From Arthrobacter sp. OVS8 (lineage in GTDB: Bacteria > Actinomycetota > Actinomycetes > Actinomycetales > Micrococcaceae), in the NCBI GenBank assembly GCA_028370155.1, contig CP116670.1:3968001-4032000 (forward strand): a DNA stretch of 64,000 nt. Reading direction: 5' to 3'. The notes under the pieces are model-generated. The model saw only the letters and a program-made list of their open reading frames with translations, was not told the origin of the DNA and did not search any database. Of the stretch, positions 29,809-40,396 are shown one piece after another (position 1 is the first letter of the stretch; every line of letters starts with the position of its first letter). Made by a program: the position numbers and the translations under genes.

Positions 29809-30535
29809 TCAGTTCCCCGCGGCGTCGAGCGCGGCGAGCAGGGCCCGCGCGGCGTCTGCGGGATCGTCGGCCTCGGTGATGGCGCGGACCACCACGATCC
29901 TGCGTGCGCCCGCCTCCACCACCTGCTCCACATTTCCGAGGTCGATGCCGCCGATCGCGAACCACGGCACCGTGCCCTCGGCCCTGGCCCCGGCCCCGTC
30001 AGTCGTCCCCGCATCAGTCTTCCCCGCAGGGCCTGTGCGCGGCGGACCGCGTCCGCCGCGTAGCGCACCAGCCCGAGTCCGACGGCGGCGCGCCCCGGCT
30101 TGGTGGGCGTGGCCCACACCGGCCCGACGCAGAAGTAGTCCAGACCGCCGCGGCCGGGTGCGGCGGCAATGGCTGCGTCCACCTGCTCCGGGGTGTGGGT
30201 GGACAGTCCGATAATGGCGTCCTGGCCCAGAAACTTTCTTGCGGCCCCGAGGGGATGTCCTTCTGCCCGATATGGAACACCGGAGCTCCGGAGAGTGAGG
30301 CGAGGTCCGCCCGGTCGTTGACCGACCACAGCCGGCCATGGCGGTGGGCCGCCTGATGCAGGACCTCGAGGAGCTCCAGTTCCTCGGCCGCCTCCAGTGA
30401 CTTGTCGCGCAGCTGGATGATGTCCACGCCGCCGGCAAATGCCGCGTCGACGAAGTCCGCAAAGTCGCCGCGGTCCCGCCTGGCATCGGTGCAAAGGTAC
30501 AGACGGGCAGCGGTGTGGACGGCATCCTGGCTCAT
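29809..30535 (-). CDS. thiE: Thiamine-phosphate synthase
   Basis: Joins the pyrimidine and thiazole halves of thiamine. 242 residues after restoring bases near 30251-30254 and 30022-30030. TIM-barrel motifs: GGVDIIQLRDKSLEAAEELE, WSVNDRADLA, FHIGQKDIP, IIGLSTHTPEQVDAA, DYFCVGPVWATPTKPGR and the phosphate loop FAIGGIDLGNV with ARRIVVVRAIT. Divergent from the riboswitch-controlled thiO-thiS-thiG, so it is not under that riboswitch. Confidence 0.9.
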
Positions 30536-30567
30536 GCCACCAGCCTAGTTCCTCTAAACTGGGCCAA

Positions 30568-30680
30568 TACCGCGGGAGCCCGCCGCCGATCACGCCACCA
30601 GCGTCCGGCACCGGCAGGCTGAGAGGGCGTCAGAGCCGACCGCTTGACCTGATCCGGTTAGTACCGGCGTAGGGAAGGAC
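30568..30680 (+). promoter_or_regulatory. TPP riboswitch (THI element) ahead of thiOSG
   Basis: The conserved blocks are present in order: CGGGAGCCC (about 30573), GGCTGAGAGGGCG (30617), TTGACCTGATCCGGTTAGTA (30644-30663) and CCGGCGTAGGGAAGGA (30664-30679). The last block overlaps the AGGGAAGGA ribosome site of thiO, whose ATG is at 30688. Binding of thiamine pyrophosphate should close P1 and hide that site, so control is probably at translation. Confidence 0.93.
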
Positions 30681-30687
30681 TTCCTCC

Positions 30688-32059
30688 ATGGGCACCACAT
30701 CCGCCCCGGGCACGGCCGCGGGCCGTGAAGCCACGAACGCTGCCGCCGCCGCTGATGACGCCGAAACCCGGAAATGTTACGACGTTGCCGTGATCGGCGG
30801 CGGCGTTGTCGGCCACGGGATCGCCTGGGCAGCACGACGCTCCGGGCGGTCCGTCGCCCTGATCGATGACGCCCCCGGAAGCGGCGCCAGCCGGGCAGCC
30901 GCCGGCATGCTCGCCCCGGTGAGCGAACTGCACTACCAGGAGGAAGCCCTCCTGGAGCTGATGCTCGAGTCCTCCCGCCTCTGGCCGGCATTCGCCGCCG
31001 GACTTGAGGGCGGAGCGGGGTACACCGGGACTAACACCGGCGCAGCCACCGGCACCGGATACCTCACGACGCCGACCCTCGCCGTGGGGGCCGACGCCGC
31101 CGACCGCCGGGCGCTCGCGGACCTGCGGACCGTCCAGCAGGCGTCCGGCCTGGCCGTGGAGCCGCTGACCGTCCGGGAAGCACGCATGCGCGAACCCCTC
31201 CTGAGCCCCGGCATTTCCTGCGCCTTCGACATTCCCGCCGACCACCAGGTGGACCCGCGCCGGCTGCTCGCCCGGATCGGGGAACTGCTCGCCGCTGACA
31301 GCGGCTGCCAGGCCATCGGACGGCGCGCTGAAGGACTGGTGTGGCGGAACGGGAGCGTTGCCGGCGCCACCCTCGCCGGCGGCGGCTCCGTCCGGGCCTC
31401 CGAAACGATTGTTGCCAACGGCCTGGGGGCGGACGCGCTCGCGGGGCTTCCGGCCGGACTCCGCTTGCCGCTGCGGCCGGTCCACGGCGACATCCTCCGG
31501 CTCCGGGTGCCGGAGAAACTTCGCCCGTTGCTGACCTCCACCGTGCGGGGCCTGGTCCGCGGGGTGCCGGTCTACATCGTGCCCCGGCAGGATGGCACGG
31601 TAGTCATCGGCGCCACGCAGCGGGAGGACGCCCCCGGCGAAAACAGCCAGGCCGGTGCTCCGGCCGGGGAGACCGGGCCTGTGCCGCCGTGTCCGCCGGC
31701 GGCGTGTACCAGCTCCTGCGCGACGCCATGCACCTGCTCCCCGCCGTCGCTGAACTCGAACTGCTCGAGGCCACCGCCCGGGCACGCCCCGGGACCCCGG
31801 ACAACGCGCCGCTGCTGGGCCGGGTGGCGCGGCCGGGAGGGCAGGGGACACCGCGGGGCTGATCATCGCGACCGGGTTCTTCCGCCATGGAATCCTGCTC
31901 ACGCCCGCTGCCGCGGAGATCTGCCGGCAGCTGCTGGACGGCACCGAAGACCCCCGCTGGTCCCGTTTCCGGCCGGACAGGTTCACCGCCCGCGGCCCGC
32001 GGGAGGCAGCATCCACAAGCCCCCATCACACCCCTAAGCACAGCAAGGAAACGGTATGA
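30688..32059 (+). CDS. thiO: Glycine oxidase (thiamine synthesis)
   Basis: An FAD enzyme that oxidises glycine to the imine used for the thiazole ring. 457 residues after restoring bases near 31677-31681 and 31844-31847. FAD-binding DVAVIGGGVVGHGIAWAARR, GSGASRAAAGMLAP, the middle segment RPVHGDILRLRVPE, IGATQRED, AGGVYQLLRDAMHLLP and the C-terminal LIIATGFFRHGILLTPAAA are all recognisable. The last 20 residues (STSPHHTPKHSKETV) are an unusual His/Lys-rich tail. Its stop overlaps the thiS start (ATGA). First gene under the TPP riboswitch. Confidence 0.9.
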
Positions 32060-32292
32060 ACATCACACTGAACGGAAGCGGGCACACGCTGCCTGACGGC
32101 GCGTCGGTGAGCACCCTCGTCAGCGGTGTCACCGGCCGGACGCTGGCCCCGAACGGCCAGGCCGTGGACGGCCGTAAACTCGGCGTTGCTGTGGCCCGCA
32201 ACGCCGAGGTGGTGCCCCGCAGCCAGTGGCACGGGACCGCGCTCGCCGACGGCGACGACATCGAGCTGGTCACGGCGGTCCAGGGAGGATGA
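32056..32292 (+). CDS. thiS: Sulfur carrier protein ThiS
   Basis: 78 residues, intact, a ubiquitin-like fold ending in the required Gly-Gly (LVTAVQGG), which becomes the thiocarboxylate. It overlaps thiO upstream and thiG downstream by four bases each. At 78 residues it is slightly longer than the usual 66. Confidence 0.93.
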   Translation: MNITLNGSGHTLPDGASVSTLVSGVTGRTLAPNGQAVDGRKLGVAVARNAEVVPRSQWHGTALADGDDIELVTAVQGG

Positions 32293-33121
32293 AAAACATG
32301 GAGGAAACTGTGGAAACCACACTCGCGGCGCCGGGAGTTTCGCTGGCGGCCGCGGACCCGTTCACGGTCGACGGCGTGCAGCTGGGGTCGCGGCTCATCA
32401 TGGGCACCGGCGGAGCGCCGAGCCTGGACGGTCTGGGGCCGCGCTGCTGGCCTCGGGTACCGAACTGACCACCGTCGCGATGCGCCGCTATTCGCCCGCG
32501 GAGGCCGGGTCGCTGTTTCAGCTGCTGCTGGACCACAACATCCGGGTGCTGCCCAACACGGCGGGCTGTTTCACGGCCCGGGACGCGGTGCTGACCGCCG
32601 AACTGGCCCGCGAAGCCCTCGAAACGGACTGGGTAAAGCTGGAAGTCATCGCGGACGAGCACACCCTGCTCCCGGACGCCGTCGAACTCGTGGAGGCCAC
32701 CGAGCAGCTCGTAGGCCGCGGGTTCAAGGTCTTTGCCTACACCAACGACGACCCCGTGCTGGCCCTGCGGCTGGAAAACCTCGGCGCCGCCGCGGTGATG
32801 CCGCTGGGCGCGCCGATCGGCACCGGCCTGGGCATCCTGAACCCGCACAACATCGAACTGATCGTCTCGCGGGCCTCCGTGCCCGTAGTCCTCGACGCCG
32901 GAATCGGCACCGCCTCCGACGCCGCCCTGGCCATGGAGCTTGGCTGCGACGCCGTGCTGCTGGCCACGGCCGTGACCCGGGCGCAGAATCCCGTTTTGAT
33001 GGGGGAAGCCTTCAAGCACGCGGTGATCGCCGGTAGGCTGGCAAAAAGGGCCGGGAGGATCCCGCGCCGGGAGCACGCGCTGGCTTCCTCGGCCATGGAG
33101 GGCCGGGCCGAATTCCTGTAG
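32289..33121 (+). CDS. thiG: Thiazole synthase
   Basis: Builds the thiazole phosphate from deoxyxylulose phosphate, the ThiO imine and ThiS sulfur. 277 residues after restoring one G near 32435-32438. Motifs: LIMGTGGAPSLDGL, the Schiff-base lysine segment DWVKLEVIADEHTLLPD, VFAYTNDDPVLALRLE, MPLGAPIGTGLG and PVVLDAGIGTASDAALAMEL. ATG at 32289 overlaps the thiS stop. The product has about 20 extra N-terminal residues relative to E. coli. Confidence 0.93.
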
Positions 33122-33167
33122 GCCGGTCCGGCGCAGCACCTGTCCTAATGAGCAAAGGGAGCCTGCC

Positions 33168-33503
33168 ATGACGGCCACCGAAGACGTCCTCAACGAGAGC
33201 CAGATCGACGCCGCCCTGGCGGAGCTGCCGGACTGGAGACACCGGCGAGGCGGTCTCGTCACGGTCTACAAAGCGCCGACGGCGGCCGCGGCGCTGGAGC
33301 TGATCGCCGCCGTCGGGAGACTGGCCGAAGAACAGAACCACCACCCGGATCTGGACTGGCGCTACAGAAGGGTGTTCCTTCGCTACAGCTCCCACGACGC
33401 CGGGGACAAAGTCACCCGGCGGGACGTTGCTGCCGCAACGGCCGCCGGCGCGGCAGCCGCCGGGCTCGGTGCGAGCGCCGAACCCGGCCTGGCAGAGGGC
33501 TAG
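33168..33503 (+). CDS. Pterin-4a-carbinolamine dehydratase family protein
   Basis: 111 residues, intact. The family fold with its active-site run EEQNHHPDLDWRYRRV and a later YSSHDAGDKVTRRDV is clear. In bacteria lacking phenylalanine hydroxylase the enzyme may help pterin recycling or molybdopterin metabolism; no hydroxylase gene is in this window. ATG 33168 with AAAGGGAG upstream. Its stop overlaps that of the convergent membrane-protein gene (CTAG). Confidence 0.85.
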   Translation: MTATEDVLNESQIDAALAELPDWRHRRGGLVTVYKAPTAAAALELIAAVGRLAEEQNHHPDLDWRYRRVFLRYSSHDAGDKVTRRDVAAATAAGAAAAGLGASAEPGLAEG

Positions 33504-33802
33504 TAGCGCAGGATGGTGGTGAGCCGGGCGGTGTCGCGCGCCGTGCGGGATTTGCCCAGGTACAGCACGGCCGCCACGGCGGCGGCCGCGCCGAGGACCA
33601 TGGGCAGCACCCACGGAATCCAGGTCAGCCCGGGCTGGTAGCCCAGGCCGGCGGCGACGAAAATCATCCAGCTCACCATCCCGGCAGCGAGCGATACCCC
33701 TGCGGGGACCGCAATGCCGTACTTGGCGTGCCGCTTGTCGTTGGCCCAGACCACAAAGCCCGCGGCCACGGTCACCAGGGCAACCACAATCAGGGAAAGC
33801 AT
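33500..33802 (-). CDS. Small membrane protein (100 aa)
   Basis: 100 residues, intact, with three hydrophobic helices (LSLIVVALVTVAAGFVVW; YGIAVPAGVSLAAGMVSW; WIPWVLPMVLGAAAAVAA) and a short basic C-terminal tail. ATG 33802 is chosen because the first helix begins there and AAGGAG lies upstream. No known function; relatives occur in other Arthrobacter-type genomes. Confidence 0.65.
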   Translation of the reverse strand: MLSLIVVALVTVAAGFVVWANDKRHAKYGIAVPAGVSLAAGMVSWMIFVAAGLGYQPGLTWIPWVLPMVLGAAAAVAAVLYLGKSRTARDTARLTTILRY

Positions 33803-33869
33803 GTTCGGACTCCTTGCGGATCTGGGGACGGGGTCAGCAGCTGCCCTGCGGGCGGGCGCCGGGTGTTCC

Positions 33870-34094
33870 TTAGAGGGCGCCGAAACCGACGCGGCGTACC
33901 TCTTCGGCGCCGATTTCAACATAACCCAGGACGTTCGCGGGAATGATGATCTGGCGGCCCTTTTCGTCCGTCAGGCGCAGCTCGGTGCCCTTGGAAATGG
34001 CCTCGCCGACCACCTTGGCCACGGCGTCGGCGTCCTGGGCCGATTCCAGCACAATTTCGCGGCCGATGTTCTGAATGCCGATCTTTACTTCCAC
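33870..34094 (-). CDS. DUF3107 small protein (74 aa)
   Basis: 74 residues starting at GTG 34094, with GGGAGGC 7 bases upstream; longer in-frame starts are rejected because similarity begins at VEVKIGIQNIGREIVLES. It ends EEVRRVGFGAL. DUF3107 proteins are conserved across actinobacteria, usually beside a TetR regulator, exactly as here. Function unknown. The frame is intact. Confidence 0.88.
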   Translation of the reverse strand: MEVKIGIQNIGREIVLESAQDADAVAKVVGEAISKGTELRLTDEKGRQIIIPANVLGYVEIGAEEVRRVGFGAL

Positions 34095-34155
34095 AGCGAG
34101 GCCTCCCAGCCAATCAAAGTCCAACAAATATCAAAGCGTCATCTCTATTTGTAGT

Positions 34156-34821
34156 CTAGGTTTCCTTGGGGAAGCGGGAGATTCCGCGCCAAGCTAAACG
34201 GTAGATCAGATCGCTGGCCACATCGAGGTCAAGATTGCCGTCGGTTTCCAACCAGTAGCGGGCGCTGACATGCGCCAGTCCGGCGAGTCCGCGGCCCAGC
34301 AGCTGGGACTCCAGCTCGGGCAGCTTCGTGTCCTCGGCGATGACCCGGGCGACGGCGTCGGCGAAGGTTTTGTTGAACGTTTCCAGCCGGGCGCTGACGT
34401 GGGGGTCGTTGACGAGGTCCGACTCGAACACCAGGCGGTGGGCCTGGTCATCGCTGGCGATGAAGCGGAAGTAGGCCCGCATGACCGCCTGGACGCGTTC
34501 GTCGTTGTCCGTGGTGGAGTTGAGGGCCCCCAGCAGGAGCCCGGTCAGCTTGCTGAGCTGGCTGTCCAGCAGCGCCAGGTACAAATCGCGTTTGGACGGG
34601 AAGTGCTGGTAGAGCACGGGCTTGCTGACGTGGGCGGTTTCGGCGATTTCGTCCATCGCGGCACCGTGGTAGCCGTTGGCGACGAAAACTTCCTGGGCGG
34701 CCGCGAGCAACTGTGCCCGGCGTTCATCACGGGGCAGCCGCGCCGATCGCTGTCCGCTTCGTGCCGGCGCGTCCGGCGACTTTCCTGCGTGACTCCGCTC
34801 AACCGGTGCCTCATGAACCAC
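34156..34821 (-). CDS. TetR/AcrR-family regulator
   Basis: 221 residues, intact. Basic, Arg- and Ala-rich N-terminus, then the helix-turn-helix AAMDEIAETAHVSKPVLYQH with FPSKRDLYLALL, and a C-terminal TetR_C domain. I choose GTG 34821 because AGAAGG lies 6 bases upstream; the longer frame runs into moeB on the other strand. It is followed by the DUF3107 gene, a pairing conserved in actinobacteria. Ligand and targets unknown; it is divergent from moeB. Confidence 0.88.
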   Translation of the reverse strand: MVHEAPVERSHAGKSPDAPARSGQRSARLPRDERRAQLLAAAQEVFVANGYHGAAMDEIAETAHVSKPVLYQHFPSKRDLYLALLDSQLSKLTGLLLGALNSTTDNDERVQAVMRAYFRFIASDDQAHRLVFESDLVNDPHVSARLETFNKTFADAVARVIAEDTKLPELESQLLGRGLAGLAHVSARYWLETDGNLDLDVASDLIYRLAWRGISRFPKET

Positions 34822-34905
34822 TGTCGGCCTTCTTTCCCTTGCTGTTACGTCCACTTTACGTGGCGGTAATATGACCTGGCGGTATCTTCGGGCATAGATT
34901 GAAGT

Positions 34906-36116
34906 ATGGCTTCCAAGTTCACCCCCACCGCAGCCCCCGCAACCCCGGAAACCGCGCCCGGACCGCTGGTGGAGCCCGCGGACGGCTTGAGCCCGGAAGA
35001 AGTCGAACGCTACTCCCGGCACCTCATCATTCCGGAAATCGGGGCAATCGGGCAGCGCCGCCTGAAAAACGCCAAGGTCCTCGTGATCGGCGCCGGCGGC
35101 CTCGGCTCTCCCGCATTGTTGTATCTGGCCGCGGCCGGAGTCGGCACCCTGGGCATCGTCGACGACGACACCGTGGACCTGAGCAATCTCCAGCGCCAGG
35201 TGATCCACGGCGTCGCGGACGTGGGCCGCCCAAGATCGAGTCCGCCCGTGACGCCATTGCCGCCCTGAACCCCCTGGTGGAGGTCCGGCTGCACAACGTC
35301 CGCCTCGACGCGGGCAACGCCCTGGAACTGTTCGCCGGCTACGACCTCATCCTCGACGGCGCCGACAACTTCGCCACGAGGTACCTCGTGAACGACGCCG
35401 CCGCAATCCTCCGCAAGCCCTACGTCTGGGGCTCGATCTTCCGGTTCGACGGGCAGGTCAGCGTCTTCTGGGAACAATACGGCCCCACGTACCGGGACCT
35501 CTACCCGGAGGCGCCACCCGCGGGCTCCGTGCCGTCCTGCGGGGAAGGCGGCGTGTTCGGCATGCTGTGCGCCGCCGTGGGCTCGCTGATGGTGACGGAG
35601 GCCGTCAAGCTGATCACCGGCGTCGGGCGTTCCCTGCTGGGCCGGGTGGCACTGTTCGACGCCCTCGGCGGGACTTGGCGCGAAATCAAGGTCTCCCGGG
35701 ATCCCGAGGCGGAGCGGATCACGGAACTGACCGACTATGAGGCATTCTGCGGCATCACCCCGGCCGCGGACGCTGGCACGGAGCATACGGTGACGGCAAC
35801 GCAGCTGGCCACGATGCTGGCTTCCCGCACGGCCGGGCTCAAGGACTTCCAGCTGGTCGATGTGCGGGAAACAGGGGAGTACGACATCGTCCGGATCGAC
35901 GGGGCCGTTCTGATCCCGCAGGGCCGGATCCTCGCTGGCGACGCCTGGCACGAGCTGCCGCAGGACACGGACATCGTGTTCCACTGCAAGGCCGGAACCC
36001 GGTCCGCGGCCGTCCTCGCCGCCGCCCGGGCCGCGGGCTATGAGCGCGTCAGCCACCTTGAAGGCGGAATCCTGGCCTGGGTGCGGGATGTGGAGCCGGA
36101 CAAGCCGGTCTACTGA
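34906..36116 (+). CDS. moeB: MoeB/ThiF-type adenylyltransferase with rhodanese domain
   Basis: 403 residues after restoring one C near 35229-35231. An E1-like domain (GAGGLGSPALLYLAAAGVG, the Arg-containing DLSNLQRQVIHG, DGADNFATRYLVND) is joined to a C-terminal rhodanese domain with active-site loop HCKAGTRSA. Such fused proteins activate small sulfur carriers and hand on sulfur. It may serve MoaD, ThiS or both: thiS and thiG lie 3 kb upstream with no separate thiF in this window. The zinc-binding CxxC pairs of E. coli MoeB are not seen. Confidence 0.88.
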
Positions 36117-36158
36117 CCTTGAGCCGGGCCTTGAGCCGGGCGGGGAGCGGTGAGCTGC

Positions 36159-37501
36159 TTAGGCTGAGTGCCGGCGGGCGTCATCCCCGGCATCGTTGAC
36201 ACCGGCGTCGTGGACTACAGGGCACTCGGCGCCGGCGGCACGCTCCGCGGCCGGTTCGACCGTGATGCCGTACAGCGCCTCCAAGGCGGCGACGTAGTCT
36301 TCCTGCTGGCCGTTGGCCGCGAGCTCACGGGCCCGGACCGTGGGGACGTGCAGGAGCTGCTTGACCATCCGGCGGAGCGCGAACTCAACTTCCTCCGCCG
36401 CGGCGGTGCAGCCGTGGCGGGCCCGGACCTTTTCCATTTCCGTGTCCAGCACGTTCATGGTGTGCCGGCGGAGGGCGACGATGGCCGAGTCCACCGAGCG
36501 GGCCTCGCGGTCCTGCTCGAAGGCGCTGGCCGCGCCGGCCACAATGCTGTTGGCCTGGGCCAGCGATTCGGCCTGTTCCTGCGGGGCGGCCAGGCGGACC
36601 GATTCCAGCGTGAGCAGCTCGACGCCGTCGAGTCCGCCGACGGCGGGATCAAAATCGTGGGTGAGCGCCAGGTCGATGGCAATCAGGGGCTGGGGAGCCC
36701 GCCCGGACCCTGGCCAGTTCCGCGGCCTCGACGCGGGTGTCCGCACCGCTGCAGCCGATCATGACATCGGCGGCGGCGACGGCGGCCGGGAGTGTTTCGC
36801 CGTCCAGCGCGGTCCCGCCGCGGGTGGCGACGAATCCGCGGCGCGGCCGGAGGAGGAGTAGACGGAGACGTCCGTGCAGCCGCGTTCGCGCAGCAGCGAC
36901 ATGGTGGCGCCGGCGTAGGCGCCGGTGCCGAAGACGACGACCTTCTTGGCGGACCAGTCGGGGTCCTCGGAGAGCTCGGTGGCGAGGTCCAGGGCCACCG
37001 ACACGACGGACAGGCCGCGCGCGCCGAGCGCGGTCTGGGCGCCGACGTCCTTGGCGGTCTTGGACGCCGCCTGGAACAGCCGGACGAGGCCGGAGCTGGC
37101 CGTGCCCTCGTGCTGGGCGGTAATCAGGGCCCGGCGCACCTGGCCGGCGATCTCGCGTTCCCCGACGACGGCGGAGTCAAGCCCGGAGCTGACCGAGAAG
37201 AGATGCCGGGTGACGTCCGCACCTGTGCGCGTATTGAAGGACCGCGCGACGATTTGTTCATTAAGTCCGGTGGAGCCGCTCAGCTGGGCGATGAGGGCCG
37301 CCCGGGCGTTGTCGACATCTTCCGTGCGGTGCGCTTCGCCGTAGATTTCGAAGCGGTTGCAGGTGGCAAGGACAATGGCACCCGCCACGGCCGGCGATCC
37401 GGCGAGGGCGGATGTGGCGAGCTCTGAAGCGCCGGTGCTCAGTTGAGCAACGGTCTCGAGGTCGATGTCGGCGTGGGTCGCCACCAGAGAAAAAGAACCA
37501 C
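36159..37501 (-). CDS. hemA: Glutamyl-tRNA reductase
   Basis: First enzyme of the C5 haem pathway; reduces glutamyl-tRNA to glutamate semialdehyde. The catalytic Cys is in VLATCNRFEIYGE and the substrate site in HLFSVSSGLDSAVVGEREIA. Bases are missing in the T run near 37490, near 36834, and two C near 36692-36695; the corrected length is 448 residues. With the T restored, GTG 37501 gives the typical N-terminus VVLFSLVATHADIDLE. The other haem genes run divergently, starting with hemE. The last 20 residues are acidic. Confidence 0.92.
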
Positions 37502-37694
37502 AGCAGGACAATCATAGCTTTTTCGTAGCCGTGTAGAACAACTGCCCGGCGTGTAACCGCACACGCCGGGGTGTGATTCCCGCCACCGCGCCGGCGTCGC
37601 CCCGCCGCGGCCCGGGTCGCGGCCCGTGTCCGTGACGGGGCCGGTGACAGGCTGTCGTTATCTTTTGGGGCCGATTTTCGGCACAATCGAAGGC

Positions 37695-38788
37695 ATGACT
37701 CCTAGCACCGCGGCAACCCCGAAAATCTCCGGCCTTGACGCCGGGCACCCGCTGATGGACGGCCGCACCGCGGATTCCCCGCTGATCACCGCCTACCGCG
37801 GCGGCAAGCCCTCCCGCCGTCCCGTCTGGTTCATGCGCCAGGCCGGCCGTTCGCTGCCCGAATACCTCAAGGTGCGCGAGGGGTCGCGATGCTGGATTCG
37901 TGCCTGCGGCCCGAGCTCGCCTCCGAGATCACCCTGCAGCCGGTCCGCCGCCACGACGTCGACGCCGCCATCTTCTTCTCCGACATCGTCATCCCGCTCA
38001 AGCTGGCCGGAGTCGGCGTGGACATCGTCCCCGGCGTCGGTCCCGTGCTGGACAAGCCGGTCCGCACCGCGGCTGACGTCGCCGCCCTGCCCCAGCTGAC
38101 CTGGGAAGCCCTCGAGCCGATCCGCGAAGCCGTCCGGCTCACTGTTGCCCAGCTCGGCAGCACCCCGCTGATCGGCTTCGCCGGCGCGCCGTTCACACTC
38201 GCGGCGTACATGGTGGAGGAAGCCGTCCCGCGACCACCTCGGCCCGCGCACCATGATGCACGCCGATCCCGAGACCTGGACCGCCCTGGCGAACTGGGCC
38301 GCGGACGCCTCCGGCATGTTCCTCCGCGCCCAGCTGGAAGCCGGCGCCTCCGCCGGCCAGCTCTTCGACTCCTGGGCGGGCTCCTCGGCCTCGCCGACTA
38401 CCAGCGCTTCGTCGCCCCGGCCTCAACCCGCGCCCTGGACCACGTCCGGGACCTCGGCGCCCCGCTGATCCACTTCGGCACCGGCACCTCGGAACTGCTG
38501 GTCGCCATGCGCGACGTCGGCGTCGACGTCGTCGGGGTGGACTACCGGCTGCCGCTGGACGAAGCCAACCGCCGGCTGGGCGGCACGGTCCCGCTGCAGG
38601 GCAACATCGACCCTGCCCTGCTGTCCGCGCCGTGGGAGGTCCTGGAGGCGCACGTCCGCGAAGTAATCGCCGCCGGCGCCTCGGCTCCGGGACACGTGCT
38701 GAACCTCGGCCACGGGGTGCCGCCGGACACCGACCCCGACGTGCTGACGCGCGTTGTGGAACTTATCCACTCGATCTCCCCGGAGTAA
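37695..38788 (+). CDS. hemE: Uroporphyrinogen decarboxylase
   Basis: Converts uroporphyrinogen III to coproporphyrinogen III. 365 residues after restoring bases near 37880-37883, 38227-38229 (two bases) and 38382-38384. Signatures: RRPVWFMRQAGRSLPEYLKV with the conserved Arg and Asp/Glu region, GFAGAPFTLAAYMVE, FDSWAGSLG, and NLGHGVPPDTDPDVLTRVVE at the end. ATG 37695; divergent from hemA by 193 bases. Followed by hemY after four bases. Confidence 0.92.
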
Positions 38789-38792
38789 CGCC

Positions 38793-40294
38793 ATGGAGGC
38801 AGCCGGGACTGCTGCAGCCGGGACGCCGGCCGAAACAGCGCAGAGCGCCGTGGTGGTGGGCGGCGGCATCTCCGGCCTGCTCGCCGCGCGGACGCTGGCC
38901 CGCGCCGGCGTCCGGACCACGGTCCTGGAGGCCTCCGGTGTGTGGGGCGGCTGCGTCGGCAGCCATGTGGTGGCAGGCCTGACCCTGGACAGCGGCGCCG
39001 AATCCTTCGCCACCCGGTCCTCCGCCGTGGCGGACCTCGCCGCCGAACTGGGCCTCGCGGACAGCATCGTGGCGCCGAACCCCGGCGGCGCCTGGGTCCA
39101 GTTGCCCGACGGCCCGCGTGAACTGCCCCGCACCGGGGTTCTCGGCATCCCGGCCAATCCCTGGGATCCGGAAGTCCGCCGCTCCCTCGGCCTGGCGGGT
39201 TCGCTCCGGGCCTCGTTCGACAAGCTGCTGCCCGCCTCGCTGGGCACCAGGGCGCAGGCCACCAGCGTCTCGGCGCTGGTCCGTGCCCGCATGGGGCGGC
39301 GCGTGCTGGAACGGCTCGTGGCACCCGTTGTCGGCGGTGTCCACTCCGCGGACCCGGACGTGCTCGACATCGACATGGTGGCACCGGGCCTCCGCGCCGG
39401 GATCAAGGCCCGCGGGTCCCTCGCTGCCGCCGTCGCCGCCCAACGCAACGGGACCCAGCGCAGCGGGGACGAGCGCAACGGAGGGCCCTTCCGACGGCGC
39501 CGTCCGCCGGGCTGCAGAAGGCGGGGTCCGCCGTCGCAGGACTGCGCGGCGGGATGCACACCCTTATCTCCGCGCTGCTCGCCGAGCTGCGCAGCGAAGG
39601 CGTGACACTGCTCGGCGGGACACGGGCAGAATCCGTGGCGCGCACCGCGGACGGCTGGCGGGTCTCCGCCGGCAGCGAGGCGTACGACGCCGGGCTGCTG
39701 GTCGTCGCCGTGGAAGGCCCGGCCGCCGTCGGGCTGCTCACGGACGCCCTGCCGGACCTCGCCAGCCGGCGCCCCGAACCGGGACCCGATGTCAGCCTGG
39801 TCACGCTGGTGGTGGACCTGCCCCAGCTCGACGCCAGACCGCGGGGCACCGGGGTCCTGGTGGCGCCGCAGAGCCCGGGAATCCAGGCCAAGGCCCTCAC
39901 CCACGCCACCGCCAAATGGGGCTGGCTCGCCGATCAGGCCGGCCCCGGCACCCACGTTGTCCGGCTGTCCTATGGGCGCGGTGACGCCCGGCACGGCGCC
40001 CACGCACACCCGGAGCCGCGCACCGATGCCGAGCTGTTCGAGGCTGCCCTGAAGGACGCTTCCACCCTGCTGTCCGTTCCGGTCACGGCCGGCGACATCG
40101 TGGACTGGGACGTCGTGCGCTGGGGCGGTGCCCTGCCCTTCGCCTCACTCGGCCACAGGGGCCGTGTCGCGGAGGTCCGGAGCATCTGCGCGGCAGACGG
40201 CACCCTGGCCCTGGTGGGCGGCTGGCTGTCCGGCAACGGCCTCGCAGCGATCGTCGCTGACACCCCGAAACAGGTCCGACAGCTGCTGTCCTGA
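38793..40294 (+). CDS. hemY: Coproporphyrinogen III oxidase, HemY/CgoX type
   Basis: Oxygen-dependent FAD enzyme that oxidises coproporphyrinogen to coproporphyrin in the Gram-positive branch. 500 residues after restoring one G near 39483-39485. N-terminal FAD fold VVGGGISGLLAARTLARAGV, then LTLDSGAESFATRSSAV; C-terminal LALVGGWLSGNGLAAIVADT. Near residue 220 a low-complexity stretch (QRNGTQRSGDERNGG) interrupts the substrate domain, next to the frame break. Annotators often call it protoporphyrinogen oxidase; hemQ in the same cluster argues for the coproporphyrin role. Confidence 0.9.
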
Positions 40295-40348
40295 CAGGCG
40301 CGGGGAGCCCGGACGCGGGCGCCCATCAGGGCGCCGGATACCCGGAAA

Positions 40349-40375
40349 GCGGGGGAACAGCAAATTTTCCCCCGC
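40349..40375. terminator. Hairpin after hemY
   Basis: GCGGGGGAA (40349-40357) pairs with TTCCCCCGC (40367-40375). It lacks a clean T tract on the plus strand, though AAATTTT lies in the loop. It may separate hemEY from the surface-protein gene. Confidence 0.45.
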
Positions 40376-40396
40376 GTCTTCCGGCGACTAGGCTCG

